Below are positions 1-8,981 of a stretch of 43,668 nucleotides of DNA, piece by piece; the stretch's first letter is position 1, and each line of letters opens with the position of its first letter. A program made the translations under genes and the position numbers. The DNA is taken from positions 1 to 43,668 of the forward strand of contig JANQKI010000219.1 of assembly GCA_028281165.1 (NCBI GenBank), read 5' to 3'. The notes beneath the pieces were generated by a model that was not told where the DNA came from, searched no databases, and worked only from the letters and a program-made list of their open reading frames with translations. The DNA comes from Opitutaceae bacterium. Lineage in GTDB: Bacteria > Verrucomicrobiota > Verrucomicrobiia > Opitutales > Opitutaceae.

Positions 1-746
1 ACTTCTCTCGCGCGACGCTGGATGTAGGCGTCTTTGAGCGATTCGTAAGGATCGATGGCCGAACCTCTTAATGACTCGTAGGCGTTAAGAAGGTTGGGGG
101 AGTCGTTGACGATTTCGAGCGCGGCGAGACTGATGCGGTACTCTCTTTCATCCACCACCGTCCAAGGCTCTGATATCGGGTCTACATAGCGGTCGCCAAT
201 CCTGCCAATTCCATCTCTCAGAGTGGTGGGTCCTAGAAATGGCAATACGATATAGAAGCCGTGCCCCATGCCCCATGCTCCGAAAGCTTGGCCCATATCT
301 TCGGGCGTGGTATCGAACATTTCGTAATCGTCGGACACTTTGAAAAAGCCAGCCATGCCGACTGTCGAGTTGAATAGAAATTTACCGGTCTCCTTTCCAG
401 CCTGGCCAAACTTGAATTGCAGGACGTTGCCGGCGAGGCGAACCGGATAACCTAGGTTATCGAAGAAGTTGCCTATGCCTTTTTCCGCGTCATCGGGCAT
501 GATTTTGCGGTAGGTTTTGGATACCGGCTTGAGTATGTTGACGTAGAAGAAGTCGTTGAAATTGAACATGGCTCGGTTAAAGCCGCGAATCGGATCGGGA
601 ACGGTTGGAGTCTCCTGATAGGCGTCATCTTCCTCGAAAAGATCATCTTCGCTGATGTAGTCCTCTTGGGAATACGCGACAGTGGCTAGGGTTAACGCCA
701 GAAGCGTCGCTAGCAACTGTCCTATTTTGTTTTTTCCCCCTGTCAT
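1..746 (-). CDS. mlaA: MlaA (VacJ) outer-membrane lipid-asymmetry protein, C-terminus beyond window
   Basis: The reading frame opens at an ATG at 746-744 and runs off the left edge, giving about 248 residues. After a signal peptide it has the MlaA hallmark PDPIRGFNRAMFNFND, followed by the conserved region with DNLGYPVR and LPFLGPTTLRDGIG. MlaA sits in the outer membrane and passes mislocalised phospholipids to periplasmic MlaC. It is the last gene of the mla operon and starts 2 nt after the mlaC stop. One oddity: the signal peptide ends in AYSQED with no lipobox cysteine, whereas the E. coli protein is a lipoprotein. This copy therefore looks like a signal-peptidase I substrate. The family call is firm; the true C-terminus cannot be seen. 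Confidence 0.87.
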   Translation of the reverse strand, partial: MTGGKNKIGQLLATLLALTLATVAYSQEDYISEDDLFEEDDAYQETPTVPDPIRGFNRAMFNFNDFFYVNILKPVSKTYRKIMPDDAEKGIGNFFDNLGYPVRLAGNVLQFKFGQAGKETGKFLFNSTVGMAGFFKVSDDYEMFDTTPEDMGQAFGAWGMGHGFYIVLPFLGPTTLRDGIGRIGDRYVDPISEPWTVVDEREYRISLAALEIVNDSPNLLNAYESLRGSAIDPYESLKDAYIQRRARE

Positions 747-748
747 GT

Positions 749-1351
749 TTATGCCTTGTTAATTCGTTCCTTGAGGATTTCTATCAGGTCCTCTGCGTTC
801 TTCTTTTGGAAGTGTTCCTGAAACTGTTTACGATAGTTGCTGACCATACTAACGCCTTCAACGAGTATATCGTAAACTTGCCATCCCGTTTTGAGCCTGG
901 CTAAGCGATAGGCGAGTTGGACTTCGGTATCTTCGATTTTAACTTTGGAAGATACTTCGATCTTATTTTTGGTCAACTCGGTTGGCTCCGAAAAGCTCAT
1001 AACGGGACGAGAGGCGTTTTTAAATTCCTTTGTGAAGGAGCGTACCAGCAAGTCGGTCGTAAGAATGGTAATGCTCTCCATTTGCTCTTCATTCAGCAGC
1101 TTTTTGTTCCGCCCAAGAGCATAGCCGATCATGATGTCGAAGGAGAAACTTCGATCCATAATTTCGAGGATGCGTTCGCGCTTTTCGACCAAGTTCGCGT
1201 CCGCTTCATCGATGTATAGTACATCGATAACCTCAGCTATGGTTTTCTGCAGTCTAATTTCTGGGGCGTCCTCAGCCACTAGGCTGTTTGAAGCGGCTCC
1301 CAAGGTTAGAGCTATTGCCAGGACGAATCCGAGTTTTCGAGCGAATTTCAT
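749..1351 (-). CDS. mlaC: MlaC periplasmic phospholipid-binding protein
   Basis: This 200-residue protein has an N-terminal signal peptide (about residues 1-26) and the all-over pattern of the MlaC/Ttg2D family: an N-terminal helical part, a central RSFTKEFKNASRP-like segment, and a YRLARLKTGWQVYDILVEGVSM block that forms the lipid pocket in the family. MlaC shuttles phospholipid between outer-membrane MlaA and the inner-membrane MlaFED complex. It lies 91 bp downstream of mlaD and 2 bp upstream of mlaA, so it is clearly part of the same transcription unit. Length is typical for the family (E. coli about 211). Confidence 0.87.
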   Translation of the reverse strand: MKFARKLGFVLAIALTLGAASNSLVAEDAPEIRLQKTIAEVIDVLYIDEADANLVEKRERILEIMDRSFSFDIMIGYALGRNKKLLNEEQMESITILTTDLLVRSFTKEFKNASRPVMSFSEPTELTKNKIEVSSKVKIEDTEVQLAYRLARLKTGWQVYDILVEGVSMVSNYRKQFQEHFQKKNAEDLIEILKERINKA

Positions 1352-1442
1352 TGGAGAATTTTGATTAACGTTTCGGCGTTAAGAGCTTAGACGTGTGGAT
1401 CGGTCTATTTATTTAGAAAATGCTGACAGAAGAGGTTCCCGA

Positions 1443-1907
1443 TTATTCTTCCTCTTTGTCGGAAATTCCGCCAAACGCGAAGCGACTTATCAGTCCTTCG
1501 ATATCCAGAGCTGACTCCGTATCGACAATCATTTCTCCCTCTTCAAGAGGCAGGCCTCCTCCTCCTGGATCCAGACTGACAAATTTGTCGCCTATGAGGC
1601 CATTGGTCTTAATCGATGCTATGGCATCGTCGTAGAGCTCGATTTCCTGATTCAATTTCAATTCAACCAAGGCCACGATATTCTCCGTATCCAGGGTTAT
1701 CTTGCCGACTTTGCCGACTTTCACGCCAGCTATCATGATATTGGTACCTTCATTGAGTCCCCCAACGTTGTTAAACCGAGCTTGCACGACAAGCGAATCG
1801 TCGCCTACGAAACGGCTACTGCCAATCTGGATTGCCAGATAGAGCACCGCTAGTATGCCGATTAAAACGAAGATGCCTACGGAAAATTCTACGTTCTTCT
1901 GATTCAT
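1443..1907 (-). CDS. mlaD: MlaD MCE-domain periplasmic subunit
   Basis: A 154-residue single-MCE protein. One N-terminal transmembrane helix (about residues 9-27) anchors it to the inner membrane. It is followed by an MCE domain (about 38-115) with the typical NNVGGLNEGT and GVKVGKV motifs, and an acidic tail. In the Mla complex, MlaD forms a hexameric ring around the lipid channel. The ATG overlaps the stop of mlaF (ATGA), which points to translational coupling. It is a little shorter than E. coli MlaD (183) but has the whole MCE core. Confidence 0.92.
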   Translation of the reverse strand: MNQKNVEFSVGIFVLIGILAVLYLAIQIGSSRFVGDDSLVVQARFNNVGGLNEGTNIMIAGVKVGKVGKITLDTENIVALVELKLNQEIELYDDAIASIKTNGLIGDKFVSLDPGGGGLPLEEGEMIVDTESALDIEGLISRFAFGGISDKEEE

Positions 1908-2632
1908 GATGACGTTTGCGTTGTTTCAAGGGTGGGGTGGAGAAAGGTTTCAAGCTCTTCTGGCGGGGAACTCATCAGATCATCCGGGCTTCCCCAGTAG
2001 CGAATTTTTCCCGAATCGAGCCAGGCGACTTGATCTGATATTTCGAATACTTCCGGAACGTCGTGGCTTACCATAAGAACGGTAAATCCAAAACGTTCGC
2101 GGTAGCGTCTTATCATATCGAATACGCTGTATTTTCGTTCTGGATCGAGTCCAGTAGTCGGCTCGTCGAAAAGAATGATTTCCGGTCCTGTGATCAAAGC
2201 TCTGGCCAAGGCGACTCGTTTTTGCATGCCACCGGAAATTTCGGCAGGGTATTTTTGGACATGATTTTCCAAATCAAGCTTACTCAGAATATCGGTGACA
2301 GTATCCAAAATTTCCTTCTTTCCATGATTGCCGATCTCGCGCAGGGGCAAGGCGACGTTTTCGAAAACCGTCATCGAGTCGAACAAGGCGTTTTGCTGAA
2401 ACATGTAGCTGCAGGGAGGAACGTCTCGCGACTCGTCGCTTAAGGATATAGTTCCGGCGTCCGGCTTCAGCAGTCCTGAAATGCACTTCAAAAGCACCGA
2501 TTTCCCAATGCCGCTCCGACCGATAACGGTTGTGTGCGATTTCAACGGAATATCCATATCGATGGCATCGAGGATCACTTGGGGGCCGAAACGTTTTGAG
2601 AGGCCTCGGATTATCAATGTTTCGACACTCAT
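1904..2632 (-). CDS. mlaF: MlaF ABC-transporter ATPase
   Basis: A 242-residue ABC ATPase. It has Walker A GRSGIGKS at 38-45, a Q-loop around FQQNALF (78-84), the signature SGGMQKR from 133, Walker B IILFDEP at 152-158, and a switch histidine in VSHD. It powers lipid movement through MlaE. It overlaps mlaE upstream and mlaD downstream by 4 nt each, so the three genes are tightly coupled. No MlaB (STAS) gene is seen next to it, a difference from the E. coli operon. Confidence 0.93.
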   Translation of the reverse strand: MSVETLIIRGLSKRFGPQVILDAIDMDIPLKSHTTVIGRSGIGKSVLLKCISGLLKPDAGTISLSDESRDVPPCSYMFQQNALFDSMTVFENVALPLREIGNHGKKEILDTVTDILSKLDLENHVQKYPAEISGGMQKRVALARALITGPEIILFDEPTTGLDPERKYSVFDMIRRYRERFGFTVLMVSHDVPEVFEISDQVAWLDSGKIRYWGSPDDLMSSPPEELETFLHPTLETTQTSS

Positions 2633-3411
2633 TTTTCTAAGAGGAATGAGGTGATCAGATAGTCGCTCGCGAGGATAACGATACTGGAAAGAACGACGGC
2701 TCTAGTCGTTGTTTGCGAAACGCCTCTGGCGCCTGGAACGCTGGCTTTAGTGTGGGTGAAGTAGCCTTGGAAGGAACAGATAATCGTAGTGAGGATTCCA
2801 AATACAAAGGCTTTGATGAAGCCGTCTCTGACATTGGTCAAAGAGACGCTTTCGTATATGCGATTCCAATACGCTCCTCCATCGACTCCGAGAAGTTCGA
2901 CCCCGGTCAGGTGTCCTCCAAAAATACCTACGATATCGAAGAAAGCCGTTAGAATAGGAAAACAGATGATGGCAGCATAGAGGCGGGGAGAAACCAGGAA
3001 GCCTTTTGCGTTGATGCCCATGGTCTTTAGGGCGTCGATCTGTTCCGCATTGCGTTGAATGCCAATCTCGGCAGACAGGGCGGAGCCGGCTTGACCAACG
3101 ATCATAATGGCGGTGAAGACGGGTCCGATCTCCATGATTATGGACAGAGCCACCGCTTGCCCTAGTAAGCTTTCCGAGCTGAATTTCGTCAGAACGTAAT
3201 ACAGCTGAAGTCCAAGGACTAGGCCGGTGAAGAGCCCTACGATCAAGGTGATGGGCACGCAGCGCACACCAATTTCGTAGATGGAGCGAATGAGCTTTTC
3301 CGGCAAATGCCTCTGGGAGAACAGGGAGCCTGCAGAGGATAGTCCGAATAAGGTGACTTCACCCAATTCCGTAACTACGGCGATTCCTTTTCTACCCAAT
3401 TTTGCAATCAT
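2629..3411 (-). CDS. mlaE: MlaE inner-membrane permease
   Basis: A permease of the MlaE family (DUF140), 260 residues from the ATG at 3411-3409, which is the length of E. coli MlaE. A TTG at 3450 would add 13 residues; I prefer the ATG because the N-terminus then matches the family. Several hydrophobic segments flank the conserved MIVGQAGSALSAEIG and NAEQIDALKTMGI motifs, the coupling region that contacts MlaF. It lies 152 bp downstream of the acyltransferase stop and overlaps mlaF by 4 nt. No clear Shine-Dalgarno sequence is visible for either start. Confidence 0.9.
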   Translation of the reverse strand: MIAKLGRKGIAVVTELGEVTLFGLSSAGSLFSQRHLPEKLIRSIYEIGVRCVPITLIVGLFTGLVLGLQLYYVLTKFSSESLLGQAVALSIIMEIGPVFTAIMIVGQAGSALSAEIGIQRNAEQIDALKTMGINAKGFLVSPRLYAAIICFPILTAFFDIVGIFGGHLTGVELLGVDGGAYWNRIYESVSLTNVRDGFIKAFVFGILTTIICSFQGYFTHTKASVPGARGVSQTTTRAVVLSSIVILASDYLITSFLLEK

Positions 3412-3563
3412 GCCTGATTCGTTACCATAGCCAAACTGCTCTCGAATCAATCAATTTCTATGGTCTGTCTTGTCGGTTTAAGGAAGGTTCGCGCCAATTT
3501 ATGCGGATGAGAGAGCCTAGTCGGTTTTTTAGTTCCTCAGCGACGGGAGACCTAGCGCTTCAC

Positions 3564-4601
3564 TCAAACACCAGCGGTTGGGCGATTCCTCTTCTGAGAA
3601 GCTTCAATACGCGGGGAGTAGAGTTTGCCTGAAACTTGGATTTCCGCGCTTTCTTGAGGAGGACGTGTTTTCCAACGCCTATGAGCCCACATAACTTGCT
3701 CTGGGAAGCGACGAGCCATGATCTCGATTTCCTCTGTCATGATCCCCGTTATGCTTAGGATGGCATCCTCGCTTTCGTCAATCTCGCGTAGCTGGACTTT
3801 CGATAGCGGTTTCGTGTACAGCTTGAAAGAAAAAGAGCGTGGCTTGGTTCTTATGCAGAAAACCATCAGCACCTGGGCGTCCGTTAAATTTGCCAATGTC
3901 CCTGGGCCGGAATGGGTTGACGCCAATTTGCTAAAGTAAGGAACAAAGAGACCCGCAGGACCGGCGTCCTGGTCAATTTGAATGCCAACGATTCCCTTGT
4001 CCTTAAGGTGTCGATAGGCAGGTCGTAGGGCTCCTGTTTTGGAAATCTGGATACGGCGATAGCTTTCGCGGACCTGTGAGACGCGTCTTTGAATGTGAGG
4101 ATTGTCTAGTGGTCGAGCTACTACAGCCAGGGGGAAACCTTTTTGTCCCAAGCTTAGCGATATGATGTCTGGCGCGCCCTGGTGGGAGCTTACTAGAAGG
4201 ATGCCTTTGTCCGAGTACACTCCAGCTTCCCTCATGGCGACGATTGTTTCTGAAGCGTCTACGGATTCGCTATAGCGAGCTTTTTTCAAAAGGTAGGGAG
4301 CGAGAACCATATCCGCGATAAACCAGGCATGGTATTTCACGCTCTTATCGAGAAGCTCTAGCATCTCCTTTTCGGCAAGGTCGCTTCCGTAGGCGATATG
4401 CAGGTTTGCGATCATGCGCGATTTCACGCGCGGGATAAAGGTCACCAGGAAGTAGACCAATCCTTCCGTAAACAGGTAAGCCCATTTCAAAGGCAGAATT
4501 CTCAACAGGCTTTCAATCGCAACGTACCCGATGTATTCTAGCATGGAAAGCATAGGCCTTTTAACAGGCTTCAACTGCTTATCTCTTGTATCCCCAGACA
4601 T
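3564..4601 (-). CDS. LpxL/HtrB-family acyltransferase
   Basis: A 345-residue member of the lipid A lauroyl/myristoyl acyltransferase family. The N-terminus has a hydrophobic segment (about residues 24-56). The HX4D catalytic motif is H140 and D145 in SSHQGAPD. The family end-signature HRRWKTRP is present near residue 310. Known members transfer a secondary acyl chain to Kdo2-lipid A at the inner membrane. It is the first gene of the minus-strand mla operon, which fits a role in outer-membrane lipid homeostasis. The exact acceptor and acyl chain cannot be told from sequence; an ornithine-lipid or phosphatidylinositol-mannoside type substrate is also possible within this superfamily. Confidence 0.82.
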   Translation of the reverse strand: MSGDTRDKQLKPVKRPMLSMLEYIGYVAIESLLRILPLKWAYLFTEGLVYFLVTFIPRVKSRMIANLHIAYGSDLAEKEMLELLDKSVKYHAWFIADMVLAPYLLKKARYSESVDASETIVAMREAGVYSDKGILLVSSHQGAPDIISLSLGQKGFPLAVVARPLDNPHIQRRVSQVRESYRRIQISKTGALRPAYRHLKDKGIVGIQIDQDAGPAGLFVPYFSKLASTHSGPGTLANLTDAQVLMVFCIRTKPRSFSFKLYTKPLSKVQLREIDESEDAILSITGIMTEEIEIMARRFPEQVMWAHRRWKTRPPQESAEIQVSGKLYSPRIEASQKRNRPTAGV

Positions 4602-4642
4602 AGCATAAACCCCTAACTTCGTATTACTTTACTAATGTGATA

Positions 4643-4674
4643 GAGAATTTCCACCTTTGTTTCGCAAAATTCTC
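4643..4674. repeat. 8-bp inverted repeat in a divergent intergenic region
   Basis: GAGAATTT (4643-4650) and AAATTCTC (4667-4674) are perfect inverted arms with a 16-nt spacer. They lie between the start of the minus-strand acyltransferase/mla operon (4601) and the plus-strand secreted protein (4778). It could be an operator or a leader hairpin; chance is not excluded. Confidence 0.35.
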
Positions 4675-4777
4675 GGCGACAGGGTGGTGTCACAAGATAT
4701 GTCTCATTGTAGTCCATCGAATATCTTCACGCATGGATCTTTGACTTTATTGCGTCGAGTTGCTAAAGAGCCCCTCA

Positions 4778-5203
4778 ATGAAAAGGCTAACTGTTCCTAT
4801 TTCCATTTTTCTCTTCTGTTCTCTCGCGTATCCTCTTTTCTCCCAGGAGATCTCAACACCGACGCGTCCTTCATCACCTCCGCAGGAAACGCGAAAGTTC
4901 GGACCCTACGAAGCTATTATCTTCAATACTAAAGTGCTTCATAATGTGAAGGTTAGCGAGGATTTGAAGATTTGGCTGCAGCTCCAGCCTTCCCATAAGG
5001 ACAAGGAGCTGGCGATTAAAATTTCGAACGAGAAATTTGCCGGTTACCGAGAGTGGTTAAAAGGCGGATACGAATTTATTTCGCCTGCCTATCAGGGAAA
5101 ACGGGCTTACGAGTGGACGGATTATATCCAGACGGGCGCAAAGTATATCGAGTACTGGATGGACGGCGAGATTTTCCTCCACCTGAAGCGCAGCGATTTA
5201 TAG
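4778..5203 (+). CDS. Small secreted protein of unknown function
   Basis: Starting at the ATG at 4778 this is a 141-residue protein with a clear signal peptide, hydrophobic from about residue 5 to 20 and ending LFSQE. A TTG at 4760 would add six residues and weaken the signal peptide, so the ATG is preferred; AAAGAG lies just upstream of it. The mature part has a proline/threonine-rich linker and then a single domain with aromatic residues (WLKGGYEF, YIEYWMDGEIFLHL). I do not recognise the family. It is 45 bp from the next gene, the glucosaminidase, so the two may be co-transcribed and act in the envelope together. Confidence 0.65.
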   Translation: MKRLTVPISIFLFCSLAYPLFSQEISTPTRPSSPPQETRKFGPYEAIIFNTKVLHNVKVSEDLKIWLQLQPSHKDKELAIKISNEKFAGYREWLKGGYEFISPAYQGKRAYEWTDYIQTGAKYIEYWMDGEIFLHLKRSDL

Positions 5204-5248
5204 CCGATATAGGTTGTTTGGAGTTTAATTGAAGGAGGGAATGGGAAT

Positions 5249-6097
5249 ATGGCGAGAAGTCCAAATTTGCGGTGGCTACGCGGTGTAGACGGAGATGAGT
5301 CGGGAGGCTTGCTGAAGCCCCTGCTATTCGTCATTGCGGCTGGGGCCATCGTTGCCGCCTCCTACTTCATTTGGAAAAATGTTCAAGTAGAGGACGAGGT
5401 AGTAACCCTTCCTGACTTCGCTAGCATTAAAGACATAAAAGAGCGTAAAAAAGCCTTCTTCGACTTCCTGATGCCTTTTGTTGTCGAAGCAAATGAGGAA
5501 ATCGTCGAGCAGCGGCAGGAGATTCTCAAACTCAAGGAAATCTTTGAAAAAAAATCCAAGCTGAGTTCACGCAGGACCGAGAGAGTCCGAGATTTGGCGA
5601 TCGAATACGGCTTTGAGGATGTGGGCAGCGTAACGTCTCAAGTCTTTCTGGATCTGCTTTCCCGACTCGATGCAGTGCCGCCCTCCATAGCTCTTTCGCA
5701 AGCTGCTTTGGAAAGCGCCTGGGGGACCTCTCGTTTTGCTCAGGAGGGCAATAATCTTTACGGGATGCGCTGTTACACTCCGGGCTGCGGGATTATTCCT
5801 AGAGAACGTAGAGCTGGCGAGACGTATGAAGTCGCTAAATACGCCTCTCCAAGGGACTCGTTCAGCGCCTATCTTAAAAATTTGAATACAAATATGGCCT
5901 ATGTTAGCATGCGAGGAATTCGTAGGGCTCTGCGTCGACAGGAAATTCCTCTCACGGGCTATGATTTGGCGGAAGGATTGGAGCGGTATTCGGAAGAGGG
6001 TTACGATTACGTGCGAAAGCTGCAGATCCTCATCAGCTCGAATGAATTGGGCAAGTACGACGAGGATCAATGGAAGAGCCTCAAGCAGCTCAATTAG
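5249..6097 (+). CDS. Membrane-anchored Bax/FlgJ-like glucosaminidase
   Basis: A 282-residue protein with a short cytoplasmic N-terminus, one transmembrane helix (about 24-43), a coiled-coil-like linker (about 60-115) and a C-terminal glucosaminidase domain of the Bax type (about 120-275). The catalytic glutamate is E155 in ALESAWGTSRF, followed by the GNNLYGMRCY substrate-loop signature. Family members cleave the N-acetylglucosaminyl bond in peptidoglycan. A very strong Shine-Dalgarno AAGGAGG (5232-5238) precedes the ATG by 10 nt. Two cysteines in the YGMRC-YTPGC loop may form a disulphide, as expected for a periplasmic enzyme. Confidence 0.85.
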   Translation: MARSPNLRWLRGVDGDESGGLLKPLLFVIAAGAIVAASYFIWKNVQVEDEVVTLPDFASIKDIKERKKAFFDFLMPFVVEANEEIVEQRQEILKLKEIFEKKSKLSSRRTERVRDLAIEYGFEDVGSVTSQVFLDLLSRLDAVPPSIALSQAALESAWGTSRFAQEGNNLYGMRCYTPGCGIIPRERRAGETYEVAKYASPRDSFSAYLKNLNTNMAYVSMRGIRRALRRQEIPLTGYDLAEGLERYSEEGYDYVRKLQILISSNELGKYDEDQWKSLKQLN

Positions 6098-6312
6098 CCA
6101 TTCTCTATCTACATTCCTCTTCTTCCATCAATAGGCTTAGTTTTTGAAAGAATGAAGATGAGGATGGAGATGGAAAATGAAGATTTTCTATTCCTGTAGG
6201 GCTACTCGAAACGCTGGTTTTTCTGGTTTCAGGTCCCTTCTTCAACTCGTCGAATAAAAGAGTTTTTATTCTTTATTTTGCAGGGCCATTCGCTAAGAAG
6301 GGCGGCATATGC

Positions 6313-7209
6313 TTGAAACATTCGCTTTACGATAGTTTCTTAGCCGCTAACACGATTAATCCGCACCGTCCTATGAATATCTACAAAGTAATGCCCGATC
6401 TGAGCAATGAGCGCCAAATGCGCCTTTGGTATCAGGGCATTCGGAAACAGTGGTCAGCTGCCGATCTAGATTGGAATGCGCCGCGTCGCATTGTTAGCGA
6501 CAAGCTGCGTGATCAATTAGGCAGAGTGCTTACTCCCGTTCTAACCGGCGAACAATCAGCCCTTTATTCCGTCTCGGGTCTTATTCCCATTTTGGGTCAC
6601 CAATCCCAAGTGGAAGCCCAGTTTTACTTGACCACGTGGGCTGTTGACGAAGCGCGGCACACAGAGCTTTTCGCGCGTTATTTCAAACGAATCGATCGTG
6701 AACCTCTTGCCATTCGACGCTTTCCTGCCGGATATCTTTTTCAAAGTCGCATCGCTTCTAAAGATCCTGCTGAATGGTTAGCAGGAGTTCTGGTCAGCGA
6801 ATCCATGGCTCAAGTCGTTTCTCACGAATTAAAAGAGTGCGACTTGGATCCCGTTCTAAGCGATATTTGCAGTGGCATTCTAGAAGACGAAGCGCGTCAT
6901 CTCGGCTTTAACCACATCTACATCGAGGATCAGTTTAAGGCTCTTTACGCTGATGATGTTATCGCAGCCGAGGAAAAGGCAGATAGCCTTCGCAAGCGTG
7001 TTGAGTATGTCATGGAAGGGGTTCCGCCAATCATCAACGCGTTGAGCGAGGAGATGAAGGACATTGGCATAGATATCGAGAAAATCCAATATACCTTGGA
7101 TCAGGTGGCAAAAGACCGATTGGAAAAGGCGATTCGTGGAGGCAGAAATCAAGCCTTGGGCAAAGATAAGCCGATCGAAGAGCCCGAAGTCGAAGCAGCC
7201 CGACTGTGA
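6313..7209 (+). CDS. Ferritin-like di-iron oxidase/oxygenase
   Basis: A 298-residue soluble, mostly helical protein with a complete di-iron ligand set: E80, E113 with H116 (DEARH), E163, and E193 with H196 (a second DEARH). The E-plus-ExxH pairs 30-33 residues apart are the classic ferritin/ribonucleotide-reductase-like pattern, also used by AurF/CmlI N-oxygenases and acyl-ACP desaturases. No signal peptide or membrane segment is seen. The start is a TTG at 6313 with AGAAGGG upstream; an ATG at 6373 is the alternative and keeps all ligands. The stop overlaps the next gene, an acyl-AMP ligase, by 4 nt, so a role in oxidising an acyl-ACP substrate is a reasonable inference. The exact chemistry is unknown. 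Confidence 0.75.
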   Translation: MKHSLYDSFLAANTINPHRPMNIYKVMPDLSNERQMRLWYQGIRKQWSAADLDWNAPRRIVSDKLRDQLGRVLTPVLTGEQSALYSVSGLIPILGHQSQVEAQFYLTTWAVDEARHTELFARYFKRIDREPLAIRRFPAGYLFQSRIASKDPAEWLAGVLVSESMAQVVSHELKECDLDPVLSDICSGILEDEARHLGFNHIYIEDQFKALYADDVIAAEEKADSLRKRVEYVMEGVPPIINALSEEMKDIGIDIEKIQYTLDQVAKDRLEKAIRGGRNQALGKDKPIEEPEVEAARL

Positions 7210-8951
7210 GTTCTCACGTAACTGAAGCGCGGCTTGCTCACATCCACGGCATCCCTCGCCGCAAACCGATAGACGATCTTCCTCTCACTTTTCCAGAAAC
7301 GGTGGCTTACGCTGCTCGAGAATTTTCGGAAAAGGGAATTAGCGTTCTCGATCGGAGTGGTAGGAATCCTGATCGACGCTCTTTTGCTGAAGTTCTGGAT
7401 TCCGTAAAACAAGCTGCGGGCAAATGGAGAGCTTTGGGAGTACAGAATGGAGATCGGATTCTTCTTTGCATTCCAACCTCCTGGGAATTCGTCGATTCCT
7501 GGCTCGGAGCGATCTGCATTGGCGCTAAGCCTGCCGCCATTGCCCCGGCGATGGGCGGATTGAGCTCCTCCAGCAATTTTGCCGAACGGCTTGAGAAATT
7601 CCGGTCTGTTATCGACGCGTCTCGCTTATTGGTGGGAGATCGCATGGCTTCCGATTTGCGTGCCCAATTTCCCGATACATTGGGAGCGATTTCTTTGACG
7701 CCCGGCGAGCTTTTTTCTGAGGAGTCTGGCGATCAGTCTTTTCGTCAAGTCGAGCCAGAGGAAATGGCTTTCATGCAGTTCACCAGCGGTTCTACCGGGA
7801 TGCCGCGAGCGGTAGTGATAACTCATCAGATGGCGACCCTCAATGCCTATGCCATTAACGAAGGTATTGGGGATCGTTTTGGCGCTCCGGTCAGTGAATG
7901 GTCTGAACTTCATTCGGCATGGCTTCCCATGCATCATGACATGGGTCTGATAGGTTGTTTGCTTTTCTGCATCGCCAATGGAATCGAGCTAAGCCTGATG
8001 AATCCGACCACCTTCTTAGCTCGGCCCATTCGTTATCTCGAAACCTTTCATAAGAAAAGGGCAGTGATGTCTGGCCCCAACTTCGGCTATCAGTTTTGCG
8101 TTGATCGCCTAAAACAGTCGGATGTTGAAGGACTCGATCTATCCCGCCTCGCGACAGCAAATACAGGATCTGAGATGGTGCGCCCTGAAACCTTCAAAGC
8201 TTTCAGCAAGTTGCTCGAGCCAACGGGATTCACTCCAGACAAAGTCATGTCATGTTATGGTATGGCCGAGGCGACGTTAGCCGTCAGCTTCGATGGATTC
8301 CAAAAAGGGGTGAGAACGCACTCCGTACCACAAAAATCAGAGGTCCTGGTTGAGAATCAAGATGTGGTCAGCTGCGGCTTCGTGGTGCCGGATACGGAGG
8401 TGAAAATTGTCACTCAAGAAGGAACGACGCTTAATGAAAACGAATTGGGCGAGGTGCTTGTGAAGGGACCGGCTGTATTCTCTGAGTATTACAAAAACGA
8501 AGAAGCCACTAATGAGGTCTTAAAAGATGGTTGGCTGTACACAGGAGACTTGGGCTTTATCTCCAATGGCGAACTGTATATCGCAGGGCGTTCCAAGGAG
8601 ATTCTTGTTATCCGAGGCGATAATATTATGCCGCATGAACTGGAATGGCTCGCTGAGGAAGCTCGTGGACAAGGAGAGTCTGGCGAGCGTACGGCCGCTT
8701 TTTCCGTTTCCCATGAAGAAGTCGGGGAGGAAATTGTACTGGTAGTCGAAACTAATGTAACGGATACCGAGAAACTGGGGGAGCTGGATCATTCCATAAG
8801 AAGTCGTATCGGTCGGGCCATGTCTTTGCCTGTTCACGATCTTGTATTCGTTCGAAGGGGACGTATCCCTCGTACCTCTAGCGGAAAAATCCAGCGTACG
8901 AAAATAAAGTCAGACTACATTAGCGGAGCCATCGAAAGGCTCGACGTCTAG
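7206..8951 (+). CDS. Fatty acyl-AMP ligase (FAAL-like ANL enzyme)
   Basis: A 581-residue adenylate-forming enzyme. The P-loop motif FTSGSTGMPR is at 192-201. The FAAL-type motif SAWLPMHHDMGL follows, then CYGMAEATLAVSF, the YTGDLGF core, GRSKEILVIRG and the catalytic lysine K561 in RTSSGKIQR. The HHDMGL and CYGMAEATL motifs favour the fatty acyl-AMP ligase branch over acyl-CoA synthetases. FAALs activate a fatty acid as acyl-AMP and load it on an ACP; an ACP gene lies 30 bp downstream. The start is a GTG at 7206 that overlaps the TGA of the di-iron gene (GTGA), which implies translational coupling. Confidence 0.87.
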   Translation: MSSHVTEARLAHIHGIPRRKPIDDLPLTFPETVAYAAREFSEKGISVLDRSGRNPDRRSFAEVLDSVKQAAGKWRALGVQNGDRILLCIPTSWEFVDSWLGAICIGAKPAAIAPAMGGLSSSSNFAERLEKFRSVIDASRLLVGDRMASDLRAQFPDTLGAISLTPGELFSEESGDQSFRQVEPEEMAFMQFTSGSTGMPRAVVITHQMATLNAYAINEGIGDRFGAPVSEWSELHSAWLPMHHDMGLIGCLLFCIANGIELSLMNPTTFLARPIRYLETFHKKRAVMSGPNFGYQFCVDRLKQSDVEGLDLSRLATANTGSEMVRPETFKAFSKLLEPTGFTPDKVMSCYGMAEATLAVSFDGFQKGVRTHSVPQKSEVLVENQDVVSCGFVVPDTEVKIVTQEGTTLNENELGEVLVKGPAVFSEYYKNEEATNEVLKDGWLYTGDLGFISNGELYIAGRSKEILVIRGDNIMPHELEWLAEEARGQGESGERTAAFSVSHEEVGEEIVLVVETNVTDTEKLGELDHSIRSRIGRAMSLPVHDLVFVRRGRIPRTSSGKIQRTKIKSDYISGAIERLDV

Positions 8952-8981
8952 TTCATTTTCATATTAACGATTGATAAAATT

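Noticed and set aside
6252-6271. GAATAAAA-GAGT-TTTTATTC hairpin before the di-iron gene
   Set aside because: Perfect 8-bp stem but only A/T rich apart from the base pair at its foot; such stems arise easily by chance and no function can be argued.
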